Below are positions 1 through 8,803 of a stretch of 64,000 nt of DNA, one piece after another (position 1 is the stretch's first letter; every line of letters starts with the position of its first letter). Made by a program: the position numbers and the translations under genes. The notes below the pieces were generated by a model. It had not been told where the DNA came from. It was given only the letters and a program-made list of their open reading frames with translations, and made no database searches. The stretch spans positions 176,745 to 240,744 of the forward strand of contig NZ_JAVRHK010000006.1 of NCBI RefSeq assembly GCF_031846585.1, read 5' to 3'. Source of the DNA: Autumnicola musiva. GTDB taxonomy: Bacteria > Bacteroidota > Bacteroidia > Flavobacteriales > Flavobacteriaceae.

Positions 1-581
1 AAAAACACCTTCAGGAGTTGTTTACAGATGTGGAAGCCCGACACGTGTTTTATTACGATGGAAGGTACAGCTTAAAGTTATATGATATTTTTAAAGAAAT
101 TGACAGTTTTAATTATGAAAATTTTCTAAATATATTGTTCGTAGAGGGAAAGGTTCATGAGATTATCGCACTTCAGATTGTACAATACCAGGATGACCTT
201 AAGGATGAAGGAAATCGTTCCTTGTTAAGGCAGTATGAAGTATCTCAGGTTGAAAAAGCAGCAGAGATGATACAGAGGGATATTACCAAATATCATAATG
301 TGGATGAAATTTCCAAAGAGGTAGGATTAAATGCCAATAAACTTCAGCAGGGTTTTAGAGATTTATATTCTCAGACGGTTAATGGTTATGTGAAAAAAAC
401 CCGCCTGGATATGGCACAGGGGTTATTGCTTAATACCGACCTAAGCCTGGCCGAAATTGTTGACAAGATAGGATTAATTAATAAAAGCTATTTTTCAAAA
501 ATTTTCAGGGAAAAATACGATATATCGCCTTCTAAGTTTCGCCAGAATCACAGGAAAGGAAGAATGAAGGAAGAGAAATGA
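1..581 (+). CDS. AraC-family transcriptional regulator, C-terminal part (5' end outside window)
   Basis: The reading frame is open back to the first bases of the window, so the true start lies outside; the TTG at 18 is only the first possible start codon inside. The last ~100 residues form an AraC/XylS DNA-binding domain with two helix-turn-helix units: the first around 'VDEISKEVGLNANKLQQGF', the second around 'LAEIVDKIGLINKSYFSKIF', followed by the usual 'SPSKFR' end. The part before it resembles the linker/effector region of Bacteroidota AraC regulators that sit near stress and redox genes. The universal stress protein starts 47 bases downstream in the same direction and may be a target or operon partner. 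The ligand is unknown. Confidence 0.85.
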   Translation, partial: KHLQELFTDVEARHVFYYDGRYSLKLYDIFKEIDSFNYENFLNILFVEGKVHEIIALQIVQYQDDLKDEGNRSLLRQYEVSQVEKAAEMIQRDITKYHNVDEISKEVGLNANKLQQGFRDLYSQTVNGYVKKTRLDMAQGLLLNTDLSLAEIVDKIGLINKSYFSKIFREKYDISPSKFRQNHRKGRMKEEK

Positions 582-628
582 TTTCTCTACTTTAAAACTC
601 TAATGATAAGGAACAAAACTCCAAAGAC

Positions 629-1087
629 ATGAAAAAAGTACTTATAGCGGTAGATTATCATCCCGTAGCAGAGCAGGTAACCAATAAGGGTTATGAACTG
701 GCAAAGACTCTGGGTGCAAAGGTATGTCTAATCCATGCTGTGACCGATGTAGGATACTACGGAATGGAGTATCCAAGTTTTATGGGTTACAACGGTTATA
801 ATATAGCTACAGAGATGGATCTTGCCACTGAAATGCGAAATTTTGCGGAAGATTTTATGAAATCTGTAGTAAAACATTTAAATGATCCTTCTGTATCTTA
901 TCATTTGGGGGATGGAGAAACTTCCGCTGTGGTATTGGATTATGCTGTGGAATGGAATGCAGATTTAATTGTGATGGGAACACATAGCCACTCTACCCTC
1001 GAAAAGTTGTTGGTGGGAACAGTGGCATCTAAAGTTTTGGAGAAAACAAGAATTCCTGTTTATATGGTACCGGTTAAAAAACATTAA
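629..1087 (+). CDS. Universal stress protein, UspA family
   Basis: At 152 residues this is a single-domain Usp. It starts with the typical 'MKKVLIAVDYHP' strand and ends with a nucleotide-binding segment 'VMGTHSHSTLEKLLVGT'. In ATP-binding Usps the pattern is G-2X-G-9X-G-S/T; here the second glycine position is Ser, so ATP binding is possible but not certain. Usps are cytoplasmic proteins induced by starvation and redox or energy stress. An insertion rich in Tyr and Met (residues ~43-65) enlarges the loop after strand 2. It follows the AraC-type regulator closely on the same strand. Confidence 0.9.
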   Translation: MKKVLIAVDYHPVAEQVTNKGYELAKTLGAKVCLIHAVTDVGYYGMEYPSFMGYNGYNIATEMDLATEMRNFAEDFMKSVVKHLNDPSVSYHLGDGETSAVVLDYAVEWNADLIVMGTHSHSTLEKLLVGTVASKVLEKTRIPVYMVPVKKH

Positions 1088-1186
1088 TTATCAAATTTAA
1101 TTTGTGAATGAATGTAAGTGTCATTACTGGTTCACGACCATTATTTAAATTTATATTCTAAGCCATAGTTTTTGTTATCCATTTTT

Positions 1187-1759
1187 ATGTATTCCGAAAT
1201 CCTTAAACATCTTTCCGAGTATATTAGTTTAACTGCTGAAGAGGAAGAAGAATTTACCAGTGTACTCACAGAAAAAAGCATCAATAAAAAACAATTTCTT
1301 ACCCAACCGGGACAGGAAATAACTACCGAATATTATGTAATAAAGGGGTGCCTGCAATCTTATTATCAGGATGAAGCCGGAAATAAACATATTATACAAT
1401 TTGCGGTAGAAGACTGGTGGATTAGTGATTTTGAAGCCTTCTTCAGCGGCAGGAAAGCAGAACTTTATGTAGAAGCCATCGAAGATTGTATGCTGCTTGG
1501 AATACAAAAAGATACTTTGGAAATTCTTTATAAGCGAATACCTAAATTTGAACGTTTTTTTCGAATAAAAACCACCAATGCTTTTGTTGCTTTACGCAGT
1601 CGCGTACTTTCAGCATTACAAAAGACCGGTAAACAAAGATATCTCGAATTTTGCGACCAGTATCCACAAATTGAACGGCGTGTTTCTAATCATAATATTG
1701 CCAATTATCTGGGGATTAAACCTGAAAGCCTAAGTCGCATCCGAAAAGAAATTTTCTGA
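1187..1759 (+). CDS. Crp/Fnr-family transcriptional regulator
   Basis: The ATG at 1187 is preferred over an in-frame TTG 15 bases upstream, giving 190 residues. Residues ~25-120 form a cyclic-nucleotide-binding-like beta-roll ('QEITTEYYVIKGCLQSYY', then 'WWISDFEAFFSG'). The C-terminal ~50 residues form a winged helix with recognition helix 'NIANYLGIKPESLSRIRKE'. This pattern is typical of the many Bacteroidota Crp-like regulators that lack clear cAMP-binding residues, so the signal is unknown. The Old Yellow Enzyme gene downstream on the same strand is a plausible target. Confidence 0.88.
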   Translation: MYSEILKHLSEYISLTAEEEEEFTSVLTEKSINKKQFLTQPGQEITTEYYVIKGCLQSYYQDEAGNKHIIQFAVEDWWISDFEAFFSGRKAELYVEAIEDCMLLGIQKDTLEILYKRIPKFERFFRIKTTNAFVALRSRVLSALQKTGKQRYLEFCDQYPQIERRVSNHNIANYLGIKPESLSRIRKEIF

Positions 1760-1767
1760 CTTAACAA

Positions 1768-1949
1768 GATTTAACAGCTCCTCCTAACATACATCAAGCT
1801 ATTAAAGCATCCGGTACTCCTAAATTTGTGCTTTATATAAAGCAGGAAAATTTTCTGCTGTAGAGAAAGGAAATCCGGCTTCCGGGGAAGAGAATTGCTA
1901 TGAAAAATCACTTATTGAAGCCGGTTTCGTTTTTCCTGTAATGACATAA
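1768..1949 (+). pseudogene. Possible remnant of a short coding sequence with one frame change
   Basis: Between the Crp-like regulator and the oxidoreductase, one frame reads about 25 protein-like residues ('PPNIHQAIKASGTPKFVLYI') and then hits TAG. After a one-base shift near 1840, another frame continues for about 35 residues ('EENCYEKSLIEAGFVFPVMT') to TAA at 1947-1949. The continuity suggests a decayed C-terminus of a gene that once lay here. I do not recognise the family. Chance readthrough cannot be excluded, and a TAAATTTG promoter-like box (1821-1828) lies in the same stretch. Confidence 0.3.
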
Positions 1950-1959
1950 AACAAATATT

Positions 1960-3087
1960 ATGAAGACCGTAACCAAACAGCCATTGCTGCAAAAGTATAT
2001 TATAAATGATCTTGAAATAGCCAACCGTGTAGTTATGGCACCTATGACGCGGAGTAGGGCAGATAACCCGGAAAATAAACCCATGGCCGGCCTGCATGAT
2101 GTTTATTATAAACAAAGAGCCAGTGCAGGTTTAATTATTACAGAGGGCGCACAGGTTTCAAAAGAAGCTGTAGGGTATATCAATACTCCAGGAATTTATA
2201 GTGAGGCTCAGGTAGAAGGCTGGAAAGAAGTGACAGAAAAAGTACATGCAGCCAATGGCAAAATTTTTATTCAGCTATGGCATGTGGGAAGAATGTCACA
2301 CCCCGATTTCCATAATGGAGACTTACCTTTGGCTCCTTCAGCCATTAATCCTGAAGCAAAATCATTTACTCCCGAAGGTTTTAAAGATACTGTTACCCCT
2401 AAAGAAATGAGCCTGGAGGATATAAAAAGAACAATTCAGGATTTTAAAAATGCTGCTAAAAATGCTATGGCGGCAGGATTTGATGGGGTAGAAGTGCATT
2501 CTTCAAATGGTTATTTATTTCATCAGTTTTTTAATGCAACTTCAAACATTAGAACGGACGAATATGGAGGAACAAAAGAGAAAAGAGCTCGTTTCCTTTT
2601 TGATGTGTTGGACGCTATAAAAGAAGTAATGCCCCAGGAAAGAATAGGATTAAGATTAAATCCTTCTTTAAACGGCATTTTCGGAATGACTATGGATGAA
2701 GAAACTATCCCAACATTTGATTATATTGTTAAGAAGCTGAACAAAGAATACAACCTTGCTTATTTGCATTTGTCTGAACCATTTAATGATGTTTCCGACC
2801 TTCCTTTTTCGGAGACAGAAATTGCCGAAAGGTACCGCCCGATGTATGAAGGCACACTTATAATAAATACCAATTTTGACAGGGAAAAAGGGAATAAAGT
2901 AATTGATGAAGGTGATGCCGATCTTGTGGCATTTGGAAAACCTTATATTTCCAATCCTGATCTTGTAGAACGTTTTCATCAGAATATTCCTTTAACCGAT
3001 TGGGATGAAGACACTTTTTATTCTACCGGTGAAAAAGGATATATTGATTATGAAGCCAAAGCAAATACTAATCAAGTAATTTCTTAA
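1960..3087 (+). CDS. NADH:flavin oxidoreductase, Old Yellow Enzyme / alkene reductase
   Basis: At 375 residues this is a full-length FMN-dependent TIM-barrel enzyme of the OYE (NemA-like) family. Such enzymes reduce activated C=C bonds of enones, and sometimes nitro compounds, with NAD(P)H. Visible signatures are the N-terminal 'NRVVMAPMTRSRADN', the flavin strand 'QLWHVGRMSHP', the substrate pair in 'VEVHSSNGYLFHQFF' (His/Asn binding the carbonyl oxygen), 'RTDEYGG' and the phosphate-binding end 'VAFGKPYISNPDLVERF'. It lies downstream of the Crp-like regulator and convergent with an MDR reductase, from which it is separated by a bidirectional terminator. Confidence 0.93.
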   Translation: MKTVTKQPLLQKYIINDLEIANRVVMAPMTRSRADNPENKPMAGLHDVYYKQRASAGLIITEGAQVSKEAVGYINTPGIYSEAQVEGWKEVTEKVHAANGKIFIQLWHVGRMSHPDFHNGDLPLAPSAINPEAKSFTPEGFKDTVTPKEMSLEDIKRTIQDFKNAAKNAMAAGFDGVEVHSSNGYLFHQFFNATSNIRTDEYGGTKEKRARFLFDVLDAIKEVMPQERIGLRLNPSLNGIFGMTMDEETIPTFDYIVKKLNKEYNLAYLHLSEPFNDVSDLPFSETEIAERYRPMYEGTLIINTNFDREKGNKVIDEGDADLVAFGKPYISNPDLVERFHQNIPLTDWDEDTFYSTGEKGYIDYEAKANTNQVIS

Positions 3088-3103
3088 AATTTTTGATCTA
3101 TAA

Positions 3104-3200
3104 ATAAAAAATGTTCCTGAAATCTGTTTCAATTTCTTCGATTCTTCTGTAAACTAAAGATCGAAATAGTCGAATAAGATTTCAGGAACTTCTTTTTTTA
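3104..3200. terminator. Bidirectional intrinsic terminator between convergent genes
   Basis: A perfect 13-bp inverted repeat, gttcctgaaatct (3113-3125) and agatttcaggaac (3177-3189), is followed by a T-run on the plus strand (3190-3200) and preceded by an A-run (3104-3110), which is a T-run for the minus strand. The long interior carries further partly complementary segments. It fits termination of both the OYE gene and the convergent reductase gene. Confidence 0.8.
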
Positions 3201-4214
3201 TTAATACCTAATTACATTTTTTCCTATTGATTCTCCAGATTCCTGAAGCCTGTGTACTTCTCTAAATGTCGAAGCTTCAAGACCCTGAAAGGTTTTGTTT
3301 AAAGTAGATTCTAATTTTCCTTCTTCCAGTAAACTTGACAGCCTTTCCAGAATTTCATGCTGTTTGAACATATCATCCGTCTGCAGGGTTGGGCGGGTAA
3401 ACATTAGTTCCCAGTGAAATGCGGCACTCTTGTTTTTCAGCTTATTCAAATCTACCGGTTCCCGGGTTTCAACAATGGAACAGATATGGCCTTGAGGTTT
3501 TATTAATTCTGCCATAGCATCCCAGTGAATATCTGTATTAGAGAAGTTCAAAATATAATCAACTTCTGCAAAACCTGCCTTTTTCATGTTCTTTAGCAGC
3601 TCCTTGTGATTTACCACCACATCAGCACCTTTCTCGCGTGACCATTTCTCAGTTTCTTCCCTGGAAGCCGTAGCTATAACCTTTAATTGAGTGAGCTTCT
3701 TAAGCAATTGAATTCCTATAGAACCAACACCTCCGGCTCCTCCAATTACCAGGATAGTTTTTCCCAATCCACTGTTTTCCGAAATTTGAAGTCGCTCAAA
3801 TATGCTTTCCCATGCAGTAAGGGAAGTAAGTGGCATAGCGGCAGCTTCTTCCCATGATAAATTTTGAGGTTTATGTCCTGCACTGCGCTCATCAATAAGT
3901 TGATATTCAGCATTACAGCCGGGTCTTGTAATAACTCCGGCATAAAATACCTCATCTCCTTTTTTAAAATTTTTTACTTTTTCTCCTATACCTTCAACAA
4001 CACCTGCGGCATCCCAACCAATTATTTTTGGACTTTCAAGTTCTTTATCCTTGGCGGCGCTTTTTCTTACCTTAAAATCCACAGGATTTACAGATACTGC
4101 TTCTATTTTAACAAGCAGATCATTTTCCCCGGGAACTGGCTTTTCGGTTTCAAAATTTATAAAACTATTTTCATCTTCAACAGGTAAACTTTTCTTAAAT
4201 CCTACAGCTTTCAT
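3201..4214 (-). CDS. Zinc-independent MDR alcohol dehydrogenase / quinone oxidoreductase family protein
   Basis: This 337-residue protein is a medium-chain dehydrogenase/reductase of the quinone oxidoreductase (ZADH) subgroup. The N-terminal GroES-like domain has 'VEAVSVNPVDFKVR' and 'GWDAAGVVEGIG'. The Rossmann domain has the NADPH-binding 'VIGGAGGVGSIGIQLLK' near residues 155-175. The Cys/His ligands of catalytic-zinc alcohol dehydrogenases are absent, so reduction of quinones or alkenals is the likely chemistry. It is convergent with the OYE gene and divergent from the cold-shock gene. Both neighbouring reductases point to electrophile or redox stress handling. Confidence 0.9.
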   Translation of the reverse strand: MKAVGFKKSLPVEDENSFINFETEKPVPGENDLLVKIEAVSVNPVDFKVRKSAAKDKELESPKIIGWDAAGVVEGIGEKVKNFKKGDEVFYAGVITRPGCNAEYQLIDERSAGHKPQNLSWEEAAAMPLTSLTAWESIFERLQISENSGLGKTILVIGGAGGVGSIGIQLLKKLTQLKVIATASREETEKWSREKGADVVVNHKELLKNMKKAGFAEVDYILNFSNTDIHWDAMAELIKPQGHICSIVETREPVDLNKLKNKSAAFHWELMFTRPTLQTDDMFKQHEILERLSSLLEEGKLESTLNKTFQGLEASTFREVHRLQESGESIGKNVIRY

Positions 4215-4377
4215 TCTTTAATTTTTTAGTTATTCTGAATTTACAAAAGAAGAGCTAACTAATTCAACCAATCCGGAAAGTTAACATTATGTTTATGAAG
4301 ATTAAATATAGAATTTCTTCAAATATTTAATTTAAAATCACAAGGAACACATATTTCAACTTTAGAAGAGAAATGAT

Positions 4378-4503
4378 TATATTTGCAACATTCAGTAAAT
4401 ATTAATTTTCTCATAAAAGTCAAATAGACGCACGTCTGGCTTTTGATTTGAAAAAATTATTTGTTACTTTAAGAACACTAAATTAAATAACTAAGAAAAC
4501 TAA
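4378..4503 (+). promoter_or_regulatory. Predicted promoter and long 5' leader of the cold-shock-domain gene
   Basis: TATATTTG at 4378-4385 matches the Bacteroidota -7 consensus TAnnTTTG. Transcription would start near 4391 and give a leader of about 113 nt. The leader holds a short hairpin, agacg-ca-cgtct (about 4428-4440), flanked by aaaag and ctttt, which can extend the stem. Long structured leaders are usual for cold-shock genes, but no function is shown here. Confidence 0.45.
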
Positions 4504-4953
4504 ATGGCAAAATCTCAACAGACTTTTAATAAAATTGAAAAAGAAAAACAACGGGCAAAAAAGCGGGAAGAAAAGCGTAAGAAGAAGGAAGAACGCAAAG
4601 CAAGCTCTAAGGGAGGTTCTTTTGATATAGCCTATGTTGATGAAAATGGAAATCTTACCGATACTCCTCCAGATCCTTCAGATAAAGTAGAAATAGATGC
4701 TTCTGAAATTGAGATTGGTGTTCCAAAGAAAGAGGAGCGGGAGGAAGAAGATAAAAATGCACCAAAAGAAGGCAAAGTTTCCTTCTTTGACCATTCTAAA
4801 GGGTTTGGATTTATTATAGATAATGCTACACAGGAAAAACACTTTGTGCATGTAAGCGGCCTTATTGATGAAATTGATGAAAATGATAAGGTAACCTATG
4901 ATCTTGAAAAAGGCCTTAAAGGAATGAATGCTGTAAGAGTTAAGAAAATCTAA
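4504..4953 (+). CDS. Cold-shock-domain protein with basic N-terminal extension
   Basis: The C-terminal ~60 residues form a cold-shock domain: 'EGKVSFFDHSKGFGFI' carries the RNP1-like motif and 'KHFVHVSGL' the RNP2-like one. It is preceded by ~85 residues, first Lys/Arg/Glu-rich (likely charged helix) and then acidic. This 149-residue arrangement is common in Bacteroidota and differs from the 67-70-residue CspA type. The protein probably binds single-stranded RNA. A DEAD-box helicase gene follows on the same strand after a terminator, and both may act in RNA remodelling in the cold. Confidence 0.9.
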   Translation: MAKSQQTFNKIEKEKQRAKKREEKRKKKEERKASSKGGSFDIAYVDENGNLTDTPPDPSDKVEIDASEIEIGVPKKEEREEEDKNAPKEGKVSFFDHSKGFGFIIDNATQEKHFVHVSGLIDEIDENDKVTYDLEKGLKGMNAVRVKKI

Positions 4954-4983
4954 TTTTTACACTTCTTACTTAAATAATTGAAA

Positions 4984-5016
4984 AAAGCTTCTGCCCTGTG
5001 CAGGAGCTTTTCATTT
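4984..5016 (+). terminator. Intrinsic terminator after the cold-shock gene
   Basis: A 12-bp stem, aaaagcttctgc (4984-4995) with gcaggagctttt (5001-5012), has one G-U pair and a 5-base loop (cctgt). The right arm ends in the T-run itself. It separates the cold-shock gene from the helicase gene. Confidence 0.85.
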
Positions 5017-5033
5017 ATACCAGAATTTTAAAT

Positions 5034-5065
5034 TGTTTTAGCCGATTAAATTTGATGTACTTTTG
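5034..5065 (+). promoter_or_regulatory. Predicted promoter of the DEAD-box helicase gene, near-leaderless
   Basis: TACTTTTG at 5058-5065 matches TAnnTTTG exactly, and TTG at 5034-5036 lies at a plausible -33 distance. The initiation codon begins only 6 bases after the -7 box, so the mRNA would have almost no 5' untranslated region. Confidence 0.5.
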
Positions 5066-5070
5066 CAAAC

Positions 5071-6393
5071 ATGAAAAAATCGGTTAAAAATCAACAGGAA
5101 ATTCTGCAAAAATTGGGAATAGAAAAGCTCAACCCTATGCAGGAGGAAGCTTTTTTATCCATTAAAACAAAAACAGATACCGTGTTGCTTTCTCCCACGG
5201 GAACAGGAAAAACCCTGGCTTTTCTTTTACCGCTTATTGATAATCTGGATCCTGATTTAGAAGAAGTACAGGCCATAGTTCTTGTACCATCCAGAGAACT
5301 TGCTATTCAGATAGAGCAGGTTACCCGGGAAATGGGTTCTGGTTTTAAGGCTAACGCTGTATATGGCGGAAGGGCTTTTTCAAAAGATAAATTGGAAATA
5401 AATCATGCCCCTGCAATACTTATTGGAACTCCCGGCCGTCTGGCCGATCATTTGAGAAAAGGAAGCTTTGTTGTAGAGAATATAAGTACCCTGGTATTAG
5501 ATGAATTTGATAAATCCCTGGAGGTGGGATTTGAAGAAGAAATGCAAGAGATTATAACTGCGCTTCCAAATCTTAAAAAAAGAATTCTCACTTCGGCGAC
5601 ACAAAATATTGATATTCCTGTTTTTGCAGGACTTAAAACTCCTGATATTATTAATTACCTGCCGGAAGGAATTACGGGCTTGCAAACGGAGATTGTAGTA
5701 TCTCCATCTAAGGATAAACTGCAAAGTCTTGTAAAGCTTATTAAATCTACCGGTACTGAATCAGGTATTATTTTTTGCAATTTCAAAGGCAGTATTGCTG
5801 AAGTGAGCGATTATCTCAATAAGAATTCTCTGGATCATGGTTGTTTTTATGGAGGCCTGGAACAGAAGGAGCGGGAGCGGTCTCTTATAAAATTTAGAAA
5901 TGGAACTTACCGGTTATTGCTGGCTACAGATTTGGCAGCAAGGGGCATTGATGTTCCTGAAATAGCTTTTATTATTCATTACCAGCTGCCCCATAGGAAA
6001 GAGGGGTACATTCATAGAAACGGGCGAACTGCCCGAATGTATAAAGAAGGGATTGCATACGTTTTGCAGTACGAAAAGGAAGTTCTTCCGGAGTATATTA
6101 TTCCGGATGCCTATACTAAAAATATTGAAGAAAAAGCCACCGATATCCATTCAAAAAATACCGCCTGGACTACTTTATTTATTTCCGGAGGAAGAAAAGA
6201 TAAAATCTCAAAAGGAGACATTGCAGGACTTTTTCTGAAGCAGGGAAAGTTAGAAAAAGATGAGCTGGGCCTTATTGAACTTAAGCAGGATTGCGCTTTT
6301 GTTTCCGTTCCGCCGAAAAAAGTAAACGCACTTATAAATGCATTAAATAATAGCAGGCTGAAGAAGAAAAAAGTGAGAATAAAAAGGGTATAG
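5071..6393 (+). CDS. DEAD/DEAH-box ATP-dependent RNA helicase with DbpA-like RNA-binding C-terminus
   Basis: This is a 440-residue two-RecA-domain helicase. Visible motifs: Q-motif region 'LNPMQEEAF', Walker A 'SPTGTGKT', Ia 'PSRELA', 'TPGRLADH', motif II 'LDEFDKS' (DEFD, not DEAD), motif III 'TSATQN', 'TDLAARGID' and motif VI 'HRNGRTAR'. The last ~75 residues match the DbpA/CsdA RNA-binding fold ('TTLFISGGRKDKISKGDIAG'). DbpA acts in 50S ribosome assembly through a 23S rRNA hairpin, so a ribosome role is plausible. The altered motif II keeps the D-E pair needed for Mg-ATP. The start is fixed by the promoter immediately upstream. Confidence 0.9.
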   Translation: MKKSVKNQQEILQKLGIEKLNPMQEEAFLSIKTKTDTVLLSPTGTGKTLAFLLPLIDNLDPDLEEVQAIVLVPSRELAIQIEQVTREMGSGFKANAVYGGRAFSKDKLEINHAPAILIGTPGRLADHLRKGSFVVENISTLVLDEFDKSLEVGFEEEMQEIITALPNLKKRILTSATQNIDIPVFAGLKTPDIINYLPEGITGLQTEIVVSPSKDKLQSLVKLIKSTGTESGIIFCNFKGSIAEVSDYLNKNSLDHGCFYGGLEQKERERSLIKFRNGTYRLLLATDLAARGIDVPEIAFIIHYQLPHRKEGYIHRNGRTARMYKEGIAYVLQYEKEVLPEYIIPDAYTKNIEEKATDIHSKNTAWTTLFISGGRKDKISKGDIAGLFLKQGKLEKDELGLIELKQDCAFVSVPPKKVNALINALNNSRLKKKKVRIKRV

Positions 6394-6458
6394 GATTTAT
6401 AGTAATTTCATCAGGCACATTTCTATGAACCAATATTACATATAAAATACATTAATAT

Positions 6459-7700
6459 CTAACCTTCTTCATCAGGTTTCTTCAACTTATAAAACAATCT
6501 TTCAAAAGGCAGGCTGGTGATGCCGTGCATAATAGTGGAAGCAAAAACTATAAGAGTGGGAATAATCCAAACTTCTTCAAGGTTTGTTTTTTCTTTGGAA
6601 TGCAATGCATAGTAAAGAGCAGCAACTCCAATTGGGCCAAACCATCCCATAACAAGAATATCATTTAATTTTTTCCTGAACTTTGGAATGATTGGCATTA
6701 GCAGGAGCAAAGCCGGAATTCTTCGAAATAGCAAAATTCCTATACAGATAAATACAGCAGTCCAGCCCAGCTTCATCCACTCCTGCCAAGGAAGGGCTAT
6801 TCCTAAAAAGAAGAAAACCGGAATTGTAAATATCCTCTCCATAGATTCCTGGACGCGTTCTTCCTGTAAATCCTCTTTTTTACTAAGATACTGGGCATAT
6901 CCCATTCCACCTACAAATACACCAATAATCCCATTCATTCCCATTACATCAAGACCTGATAACAGCATAAAGGCGAGGGCCAGGCTGAAAGGTAAGATTG
7001 ATTTACGATTCATGATGCCGTGTTTATTTGACCTGTGCATAAAAAGACCTGCCAATCTTCCCACGATATAAGCAATGACCGAACAGAGAATAGTTTCGTA
7101 AAGAATGGTTTGCAGCAAAAATTCTTTTGCAGGAAAGCCCGATAAACCATTGTTGACCAGAAATATGGCCAAAATAACCACCGGGTAAGCAAGTCCGTCA
7201 TTTGCTCCTGCCTCAAAGGATAGTGTCCTTCTTACCAGTAGTGGAAGATACTTTTTTGCTTTTTCCCCTGTAATAAGTGTGGCAGCAATTACAGGATCGG
7301 TTGGGGTGATAATAGCACCAAACAGAAGACATTCAATTAAAGAGAAGCCATCCAGCAATATATAGAATACAGCGGTACTCAGCAGGCACATGAGAACTAT
7401 ACCTAAACAGATAATTACAGATTGGCTCCAGAAATGATTTCTAAAAAAATTGGCGGGTATACGCAGGGCTGTGGCCATTAAAGCCATAGCTATGGTAAAT
7501 TCGCATGCAATTTTAATACTTTTTTCCGCCTGCAGCTCATCTTTAAAATGAATAAGATCCAGTGCTATCGGTCCCAGTATTATTCCCAGCAGCATAGCAA
7601 GTAATGGGCCTGTTAAATAAACATCTTCCATCCATTTAAATAAGCCTCCTGAGGCTAAGACTAATAGACTTACGAAGAAAACCGATAGCATTAAATCCAT
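6459..7700 (-). CDS. Cation/proton antiporter, CPA1 (NhaP-like) family
   Basis: This 413-residue integral membrane protein has about 12 hydrophobic segments. It carries the CPA signature 'ITPTDPVIAATLITGEKA' in the discontinuous helix and 'LSFEAGANDGLAYPV', whose Asn-Asp pair is the ion-binding ND of electroneutral CPA1 exchangers. It lacks the long cytoplasmic tail of animal NHEs and ends shortly after the last helix. The likely role is Na+ or K+ export in exchange for protons at the inner membrane, for pH and salt balance. It lies downstream of an SDR gene on the same strand, separated by a strong hairpin, so it is probably a separate unit. Confidence 0.92.
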   Translation of the reverse strand: MDLMLSVFFVSLLVLASGGLFKWMEDVYLTGPLLAMLLGIILGPIALDLIHFKDELQAEKSIKIACEFTIAMALMATALRIPANFFRNHFWSQSVIICLGIVLMCLLSTAVFYILLDGFSLIECLLFGAIITPTDPVIAATLITGEKAKKYLPLLVRRTLSFEAGANDGLAYPVVILAIFLVNNGLSGFPAKEFLLQTILYETILCSVIAYIVGRLAGLFMHRSNKHGIMNRKSILPFSLALAFMLLSGLDVMGMNGIIGVFVGGMGYAQYLSKKEDLQEERVQESMERIFTIPVFFFLGIALPWQEWMKLGWTAVFICIGILLFRRIPALLLLMPIIPKFRKKLNDILVMGWFGPIGVAALYYALHSKEKTNLEEVWIIPTLIVFASTIMHGITSLPFERLFYKLKKPDEEG

Positions 7701-7721
7701 AAAATCAATTCTATTTAACAG

Positions 7722-7768
7722 AAGACATTTTCAATTACCATAAAAATAATGATAATTGAAAATGTCTT
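7722..7768 (-). terminator. Terminator hairpin between SDR and antiporter genes
   Basis: A perfect 16-bp inverted repeat, aagacattttcaatta (7722-7737) with taattgaaaatgtctt (7753-7768), has a 15-base loop. It lies directly after the SDR stop in the direction of transcription and before the antiporter start. Confidence 0.75.
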
Positions 7769-7804
7769 TTGTCTTATAAACCTAAAGAGGCTGAAATTAT
7801 CTTT

Positions 7805-8803
7805 TTAATTCTTTTTCCCAGTAAGTGCAGAGAATAAGCTTGCACCTAAAAAGGTTCCGGCAATAAGTCCAAGCGTTTTCCGGTTTTCATAGATTTTGTC
7901 ATAGATACTGTAATTCTGGGCCTGATCGCTAAACCCTCCATAAGTTCCCTGATCTCCGGGAACCGGTTCCCAAAGATTATCCTGCCTGTCGGGATCTTCG
8001 TCATGAGGAGTCAACTGTCCACTAATTCCGTTTTCAGCCATATAGTGATCAAGATAAGCCGGTAAAACTTTGTTTCCCAATACAGTTTTTAATGTAGAGT
8101 AGCCTACCATCCGCAACCTTTCACCAGATTCAGCAACTTCAACTATAGCCCGTGCGGCAACTTCCGGCTGAAATATTGTGCCCATTGGTTTAGGTTTTTT
8201 ATTAAACCTGGTTTTTACCCATCCAAACTGGGTGGTATTCATAGCGGGAAGATGAACTATAGAAAGTCCTACATTAATTCCATCATGCAAAAGTTCAGCT
8301 CTTAAAGATTCAAAAAATCCCTGTATGGCATGTTTGGAACCACAATATGCCGACTGTAGTGGGATTCCCCGGTAAGATAATGCAGAACCCACCAGAATAA
8401 TTCTTCCACAATTTCGGTTTTTCATTCTTTTTAGTGCGGCAATTGTACCATAAACCTGTCCCAGATACGTAACTTCAGTTACCCTCTTGTATTCTTCAGG
8501 AGTCATATCTATAACTTTACTGAATACACTTACCATAGCATTATTAATCCAGACATCTATAGGCCCGATATTTTCTTCGGCATAATCTGCAGCCTGTTCC
8601 ATTTGTTCAGCATTGGCAACATCTGCAACATACGTCCATGCCTGTCCTCCGGACTCTTCAACTTCACGTTTGGCACCTTCTAAACCATCTTTGCCCCGGG
8701 CAATAAGAAGTGTTTTTGCTCCTTCTTTTGCAAATTCCCTTGCTGTGGCCCTTCCAACTCCTGCCGAAGCACCTGTTATTACTACTGTTTTAGATTTCAT
8801 CAT
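7805..8803 (-). CDS. SDR-family oxidoreductase with hydrophobic C-terminal tail
   Basis: This 332-residue protein has a classical SDR core: NAD(P)-binding 'TGASAGVGRATAREF', 'DVWINNAMV' and the catalytic Ser...YxxxK set in 'VGSALSYRG' and 'AYCGSKHAIQGF'. The tail from ~residue 265 is an extra segment, 'EDPDRQDNLWEPVPG', followed by a short hydrophobic stretch 'TLGLIAGTFLGASLFSAL', perhaps a membrane anchor. This long type is common in bacteria next to stress genes; the substrate is unknown. The start ATG at 8803 has a following Met, so the exact start could be 3 bases shorter. Confidence 0.9.
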   Translation of the reverse strand: MMKSKTVVITGASAGVGRATAREFAKEGAKTLLIARGKDGLEGAKREVEESGGQAWTYVADVANAEQMEQAADYAEENIGPIDVWINNAMVSVFSKVIDMTPEEYKRVTEVTYLGQVYGTIAALKRMKNRNCGRIILVGSALSYRGIPLQSAYCGSKHAIQGFFESLRAELLHDGINVGLSIVHLPAMNTTQFGWVKTRFNKKPKPMGTIFQPEVAARAIVEVAESGERLRMVGYSTLKTVLGNKVLPAYLDHYMAENGISGQLTPHDEDPDRQDNLWEPVPGDQGTYGGFSDQAQNYSIYDKIYENRKTLGLIAGTFLGASLFSALTGKKN

